From NCBI GenBank assembly GCA_022361095.1, contig JAKSBO010000681.1, positions 1 through 10,114 on the forward strand: 10,114 bases of DNA, read 5' to 3'. Both the position numbers and the translations under genes were made by a program. Positions 6,602-10,114 of the stretch are shown in pieces (position 1 is the first letter of the stretch; every line of letters starts with the position of its first letter). The DNA is from Desulfobacterales bacterium. GTDB lineage: Bacteria > Desulfobacterota > Desulfobacteria > Desulfobacterales > Desulfobacteraceae. The notes under the pieces were generated by a model. The model did not search any database, had not been told where the DNA came from, and was given only the letters and a program-made list of their open reading frames with translations.

Positions 6602-8479
6602 TCACATTTTTTGGGCAAGCAAATGGCTTAACCCATATTTTTTAAGTTTCCTGACAACCTGGGACTGGGTCATATCCAGACCGGTTGCCAGGGCCCGGGT
6701 TGTACCCCACTTTTCAAGGGCACTGACCAGCAATTGTTTTTCAAAATCCGCCACTTGCCGGTTAAATCCGTTCTGCAGGCCACCCAGCCCCTTTTTCCCG
6801 GTACCGGCATGGGAAGATATTTTGGAAACCGGGTTACCCACAATCCCTTCAAGAGTGTTTTTTTCAGCCATCACCACCGCACGCCGTATACAGTTTTTTA
6901 ATTCCCGGACATTACCGGGAAATTGATAGGCCTGGATGCGATTGAGTTCCGCTCCGGGAATCAAGCAGGCGCGGTTATAGGCGCGGTTGTACTTATCCAG
7001 GAAATGAAGGGTCAGCTCCATAATATCTTCGGGCCGATGCCTCAAAGGGGGAATCGTGAGGGGAAATGCATTGAGCCTGAAATACAGATCCTGACGAAAC
7101 TGCTTTGCCGCCACTTTCCTTTCAAGATCTTCATTGGTTGCCGCAATAATACTGCAATTAATTTTAATGGGTTTCAATCCGCCAATGTGCATGATCTCCC
7201 TTTCTTCCAGGCAGGTTAACAGTTTGGCCTGCAAAGGCAACGACAGCTCCCCGATTTCGTCTAAAAAAAGGGTGCCGTTTTTGGCGGCCTCAAAAAGACC
7301 GATTTTCCCCTCGTTTTTTGCCCCGGTAAACGCACCGGGTTCATACCCGAAAAGTTCCGCTTCGAGAAGGGTTTCAGGGACGGCTGCGCAGTTGATTTTA
7401 ACCAAAGGACCTTTTAGCAGGGCGTTGCAGTTATGAATATATTTTGCCAAAAGGCCCTTGCCGGTACCGGATTCACCCATGATCAGAATACTGGACACGT
7501 TCATGTCGGCAAGTTTTCGGCAAACCACCAAAAGATCCTGCATCTCTTTGGCGTGGGCAATGATTTCATTTTCCTTAAGCCCTTGAAGTGATAGCTGGTT
7601 GAGTTCGGTATTGATCCGGTTTTTCTCTTCTTTAACCCGTTGCAGTTGCTCCTGCAGTTTTGTCAACCGGGTCATATCCCGCTCATTAACGATGACCATG
7701 GAAATATTGCCGTTTTCATCAAAAACAGGGGTCCCGGTGACCAGCAATTGTTTACCTGTTTTGCGTGTTGACTGGAGCAGGCTGACCTGCCGGCCGGTGT
7801 CCAGCACCTGCCGGGTCACCGATTGATCAATAAATCCAGCCGCAACAAGTTCTTCGACACGTTTGCCCACAACCTCTTCAGCCCGGACCCCCAAAAGCGT
7901 TTCCCCCGCCTTATTGATACTGACCACCGAACCGTTGCCGCTTAAAACCCAGATACTTTCCGAGGAGGCATTGTACATGGCTTCAAGCTGGGCATTTATT
8001 GATTTAAGATCGCCGGATTTTTTCCTAAATGCCTTTTGCAGTTCGTGCATGCCCTGTAAATCCAACGGCATTTCAGCACCCGCCAACCCTAAATCATGAA
8101 ACAGGCAAACAATGATTGCCGGATCTTCTTGCCTTTCAAAGATATGGAGGGGCACCATCAACGCTTTGTGGGACGCTTGCCCGGGCAGTTGAACAATCAG
8201 CGCCACGCCCTGGGCGGATGATTGCACCGAAGATATAATCTGCTGATTCAGTTGATCCGGAGAAAGGGACGGCTGATCGGGAAGAGACAGCCTGCCACCC
8301 ATTTCAGCCAAGGCATCGGCAAAACCCTTTCCTTTAAAAAAAGCAGCCGTCTTTCCAATCATCTCTGCCATGGGACGGTTGAGCCCGACCACCTTTAGGT
8401 CCGGCATTGACAGCGCAATAATACCCATGGAAGAAAGCCAGGAGGTGCGGCTATTTGACTGATCATCTAAAGGAGACAT
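6602..8479 (-). CDS. sigma-54-dependent transcriptional activator with PAS domains and TyrR-like HTH
   Basis: Numbering is from the ATG at 8479 (625 aa). An N-terminal PAS-like region (about 15-130) precedes a clearer PAS domain (about 162-272) and a charged, probably coiled-coil linker (272-300). The AAA+ domain carries Walker A GESGTGKG (335-342), an intact GAFTGA loop (382-387), Walker B LFLDEIGE (404-411) and arginine finger FRQDLYFRL (461-469). The C-terminal helix-turn-helix (about 593-617, ending SQVVRKLKKYGL) is of the TyrR type rather than the usual Fis type. There is no receiver domain, so it probably senses a small molecule or redox state through PAS. It lies directly upstream of the gabT sigma-54 promoter on the same strand and is its likely activator. 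The frame opens at a GTG at 8563, but the added 28 residues are unlike a PAS N-terminus. Neither start has a strong ribosome site. Confidence 0.92.
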   Translation of the reverse strand: MSPLDDQSNSRTSWLSSMGIIALSMPDLKVVGLNRPMAEMIGKTAAFFKGKGFADALAEMGGRLSLPDQPSLSPDQLNQQIISSVQSSAQGVALIVQLPGQASHKALMVPLHIFERQEDPAIIVCLFHDLGLAGAEMPLDLQGMHELQKAFRKKSGDLKSINAQLEAMYNASSESIWVLSGNGSVVSINKAGETLLGVRAEEVVGKRVEELVAAGFIDQSVTRQVLDTGRQVSLLQSTRKTGKQLLVTGTPVFDENGNISMVIVNERDMTRLTKLQEQLQRVKEEKNRINTELNQLSLQGLKENEIIAHAKEMQDLLVVCRKLADMNVSSILIMGESGTGKGLLAKYIHNCNALLKGPLVKINCAAVPETLLEAELFGYEPGAFTGAKNEGKIGLFEAAKNGTLFLDEIGELSLPLQAKLLTCLEEREIMHIGGLKPIKINCSIIAATNEDLERKVAAKQFRQDLYFRLNAFPLTIPPLRHRPEDIMELTLHFLDKYNRAYNRACLIPGAELNRIQAYQFPGNVRELKNCIRRAVVMAEKNTLEGIVGNPVSKISSHAGTGKKGLGGLQNGFNRQVADFEKQLLVSALEKWGTTRALATGLDMTQSQVVRKLKKYGLSHLLAQKM

Positions 8480-9082
8480 AACTGTTTTCTTAAATTTTAC
8501 CCATGGCTGGCCAAACTTGCATCGAGTCTGAATTAAAACATACCTTTGCCCGTTATACCACACAAGCGCTGCTTATAACACCCATGGGCCGGCCTGCCAC
8601 ATCAACTGCCGGGCATAGCCCATAACATCGATAAAAAGAATCCGATTGCGTGTTGGAGACCTTCATCTAAAAAAGTCCCACGGCATTGACCGGAACCTGA
8701 CTTTATTTCTTGACGAAAGGTTTCAAAAACAGGTACTGTGAACCGATATCTCGGCAAATTTTAAAAATGCCGGGAATATAAATTCAGATATGGATATACT
8801 TCTCCCGGAATAACGGCCACGGGCCGACCTGGCCTATCAACATCCAGGCTCAGCCCACAATGGAATATAACAGCCATGGGCTGACCTGACATATCTGCTG
8901 CCAGGCACAGCCCGCAACAAAGTCTGAAAGATCTGAGTAACTTACCCAGGCTTTCTTAAAAAAGTAACCCGGCAACTTGCTGGCACTCTCAAATAAACAG
9001 TCATTGACACACCTGGTCTATCAATATCCAGGCTAAACCTACCACAACATATGCTTACCCCATTCCAGGGTTAGACAAAAAA
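8480..9082. repeat. gene-free region with four copies of a hairpin-forming repeat
   Basis: No credible coding region is seen here. Four imperfect copies of an approximately 40-nt dyad occur with arms near 8584-8623, 8821-8856, 8878-8913 and 9011-9032. The pattern is GGGCYGACCTGG, a loop of about 11-13 nt often containing CTATCAA, then CCAGGCNCAGCCC. The second and fourth copies share nearly the same inner part (ACCTGG, CTATCAA, ATCCAGGCT), but the fourth has lost its outer stem. The first has the outer pair ATGGGC/GCCCAT. Other dyads are CGGCA/TGCCG (8752-8772), CCGGGA/TCCCGG (8770-8808) and the near-palindrome CCGGCAACTTGCTGG (8969-8983). The copies could be REP-like elements, protein binding sites or parts of a structured RNA. 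Confidence 0.6.
8710..8739 (+). promoter_or_regulatory. possible sigma-70 promoter reading towards the NlpC/P60-like gene
   Basis: TTGACG (8710-8715) and TACTGT (8734-8739) are separated by 18 bp. The -35 is close to consensus and the -10 keeps the TA...T frame. Transcription would begin near 8746 and cross three of the four hairpin repeats before the gene at 9083, giving a leader of about 337 nt or a separate small RNA. This is a weak prediction based on two hexamers. Confidence 0.25.
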
Positions 9083-9640
9083 ATGAAAAGACTAACCACA
9101 CATCTGATTTTGCTTCTGATCTGGGCAGTGCCAACCCTGGCGAGCCACTCCCACGTCATAGAGACACAAGCCCCCCAAAAACCAGTGGAATCATCTCCCA
9201 CAGTAATTTTCCGCCAATTTATCCCATCAATTGCAGAACAGTTCATTGGTATGCCGGTCGTACTCGGCGGCCGCCCGGAAAAAACAGGAAGCACGGATAA
9301 TTCATGGCTGTTTTATTCCATTTACGCCAGCGCCGCGGCCAAAGCAGGGCTGACATACAAAACCTATATGCCCATGGCTCTTTTACTGGGCAACACCCAT
9401 AGCATTAAGGCCGATGATGTTAATAACGGAGACCTTATCGCATTGGATAATAACCTTGCCGCCATGGTTTACCAAGTGGATCCCAGCGGCCGAATGCATT
9501 TTATCTATGCCTCAAAAAAAAGAGGGAAGGTCACGACCTTCAATAGCGAGAATATTGTTTACCACGCATATTGGATGGAACACTTTAAAGGTTTTTTTAG
9601 AATCAATGAAGACCTGCTGATGCCGGCCCGGCCCAAATAG
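9083..9640 (+). CDS. secreted NlpC/P60-like protein with substituted catalytic residues
   Basis: A 185-residue protein with a classical signal peptide: KR at positions 2-3, a hydrophobic core 6-18 and likely cleavage after A20. The rest follows the NlpC/P60 layout in order: IAEQFIGMPVVLGG (compare FIGTPYVWGG), then STDNSWLF where active enzymes have DCSG, then IKADDVNNGDLIAL (compare LQPGDLVFF), LAAMVY (compare HVGIY), and HFIYAS-KRGKV (compare FIHAS-GV). By this alignment the nucleophile Cys is N73 and the catalytic His is L125 or A126, so peptidoglycan hydrolysis is unlikely. It may bind cell wall or a partner instead. The fold assignment is made by motif order and should be taken as probable. 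The ribosome site is poor (AGGG about 14 nt before the ATG). It is the only plus-strand gene here and has no operon partner. Confidence 0.75.
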   Translation: MKRLTTHLILLLIWAVPTLASHSHVIETQAPQKPVESSPTVIFRQFIPSIAEQFIGMPVVLGGRPEKTGSTDNSWLFYSIYASAAAKAGLTYKTYMPMALLLGNTHSIKADDVNNGDLIALDNNLAAMVYQVDPSGRMHFIYASKKRGKVTTFNSENIVYHAYWMEHFKGFFRINEDLLMPARPK

Positions 9641-9647
9641 TGCCCGC

Positions 9648-9771
9648 CCGAAAACCGCAAATTTTGCCGATCACTTCGTTGGACGCAAATTTTAATCCTC
9701 GAAATACTCTATGTATTACTCCGGTTAAAATTTGCCTCTGCCTTGTGCTCGAAAAAATTTGCGGTTTTCGG
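9648..9771. repeat. nested long inverted repeat, possible bidirectional terminator or dispersed element
   Basis: The outer arms are perfect over 18 bp: CCGAAAACCGCAAATTTT (9648-9665) and its complement (9754-9771). Inside them a second perfect pair of 11 bp, GCAAATTTTAA (9685-9695) and TTAAAATTTGC (9725-9735), encloses a small AATAC/GTATT hairpin (9703-9707, 9713-9717). GCAAATTTT thus appears twice and its complement twice, so two alternative foldings are possible. It begins 7 nt after the stop codon of the NlpC/P60-like gene and lies 40 nt beyond the stop of the converging gene, where a shared terminator would be expected. No clear T-run follows the outer stem. Confidence 0.75.
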
Positions 9772-9811
9772 CTGGACACTAAATAAATCCCGGCATCAGG
9801 CCAATGGAATC

Positions 9812-10114
9812 TTAAACCGTTCTTCTCTCTAAGATATCCAACATCTTCCGACTGTTTTCAGCGGCCCTGTCCCTGAAGGCATCTGCCTTTTCCATAATTC
9901 TTTTTCGGTATTCAGGATCACTGATCTCATCCATATTGTTGACCAGGGTTTTATAAGCCCCCCAGAGCCCCAGCTCAAGGGCCCTTGCACCCACCTGGAG
10001 ATCTGACAAAGATGCAATATTACCGTACTGCGCCACCGCCGTCATGGCATCCCAGGCCTTATCCCCCAACCGCATGGTTTCCAAAGGAACCTGAACGGCG
10101 ATTTTCAGGCCGGA
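9812..10114 (-). CDS. cyclodeaminase/cyclohydrolase (FTCD C-domain/FchA) family protein, C-terminal 100 residues only
   Basis: The frame is open to the right edge, so the start lies outside the window. The visible tail contains VPLETMRLGDKAWD, QYGNIASLSDLQVGARALE and GLWGAYKTLVNN. These are typical of the all-helical formiminotetrahydrofolate cyclodeaminase family, which also includes the stand-alone methenyl-THF cyclohydrolase FchA. It ends in a charged helix (KADAFRDRAAENSRKMLDIL) and a TAA at 9814-9812. Such enzymes act on one-carbon tetrahydrofolate derivatives in histidine breakdown or in the methyl branch of the Wood-Ljungdahl pathway; which applies cannot be told from this fragment. 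It converges with the NlpC/P60-like gene across the inverted repeat. Confidence 0.85.
   Translation of the reverse strand, partial: SGLKIAVQVPLETMRLGDKAWDAMTAVAQYGNIASLSDLQVGARALELGLWGAYKTLVNNMDEISDPEYRKRIMEKADAFRDRAAENSRKMLDILERRTV

Noticed and set aside
8521..8540. Possible fourth copy of the 18-bp operator upstream of the activator gene (GAGTCTGAATTAAAACA)
   Set aside because: Only about 12 of 17 positions match and the GATTT-N-AAATC dyad is absent, so it is no better than chance in AT-rich DNA.
9005..9026. Perfect TTGACA before the NlpC/P60-like gene as a -35 box
   Set aside because: No acceptable -10 hexamer lies 16-18 bp downstream; the best (TATCCA) is at 15 bp and weak. The TTGACA sits at the edge of the fourth hairpin repeat.
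8580..9040. CRISPR array
   Set aside because: The repeats are diverged, irregularly spaced (about 57-235 bp apart) and without unique spacers of constant length; no cas gene is nearby.
9648..9771. Insertion sequence or transposon end
   Set aside because: No transposase gene, target-site duplication or second terminal repeat is visible; the dyad is short and confined to the gap between convergent genes.

Overview
The window looks like chromosomal DNA of a sulfate-reducing desulfobacterium, probably of the Desulfobacteraceae type. This is inferred from several traits: moderate GC, two sigma-54 activators close together, a histidine kinase with an AHQWRQPL H-box, and a cyclodeaminase-family folate enzyme. 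No taxonomic marker such as rRNA is present, so the assignment is tentative.

Positions 1-6290 (minus strand) hold a compact four-gene block, read right to left: a GABA-type aminotransferase (gabT), a succinate-semialdehyde-type dehydrogenase (gabD), a membrane histidine kinase with a dCache sensor, and a sigma-54 response regulator that runs off the left edge. gabT and gabD are 13 nt apart and the kinase and regulator genes overlap by 8 nt. Together they would convert GABA (or a close omega-amino acid such as 5-aminovalerate) to a dicarboxylate and pass ligand information to a second regulator.

Positions 6291-6601 are a 311-bp control region. It contains a good -24/-12 sigma-54 promoter facing gabT (GG at 6359-6358, GC at 6347-6346) and, 85-230 bp further upstream, three copies of an 18-bp dyad element. 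The next gene upstream on the same strand (6602-8479) encodes a sigma-54 activator with PAS domains and a TyrR-like helix-turn-helix. The simplest model is that this activator binds the three elements and switches on gabT-gabD-kinase-regulator.

Positions 8480-9082 are a roughly 600-bp region without genes. It holds four imperfect copies of a hairpin-forming repeat plus extra palindromes and a possible sigma-70 promoter on the plus strand. It leads into a secreted NlpC/P60-like protein (9083-9640, plus) whose catalytic Cys and His appear to be replaced. Beyond it, a long nested inverted repeat (9648-9771) separates this gene from the converging 3' end of a cyclodeaminase/methenyl-THF cyclohydrolase family gene (9812-10114, minus, partial).
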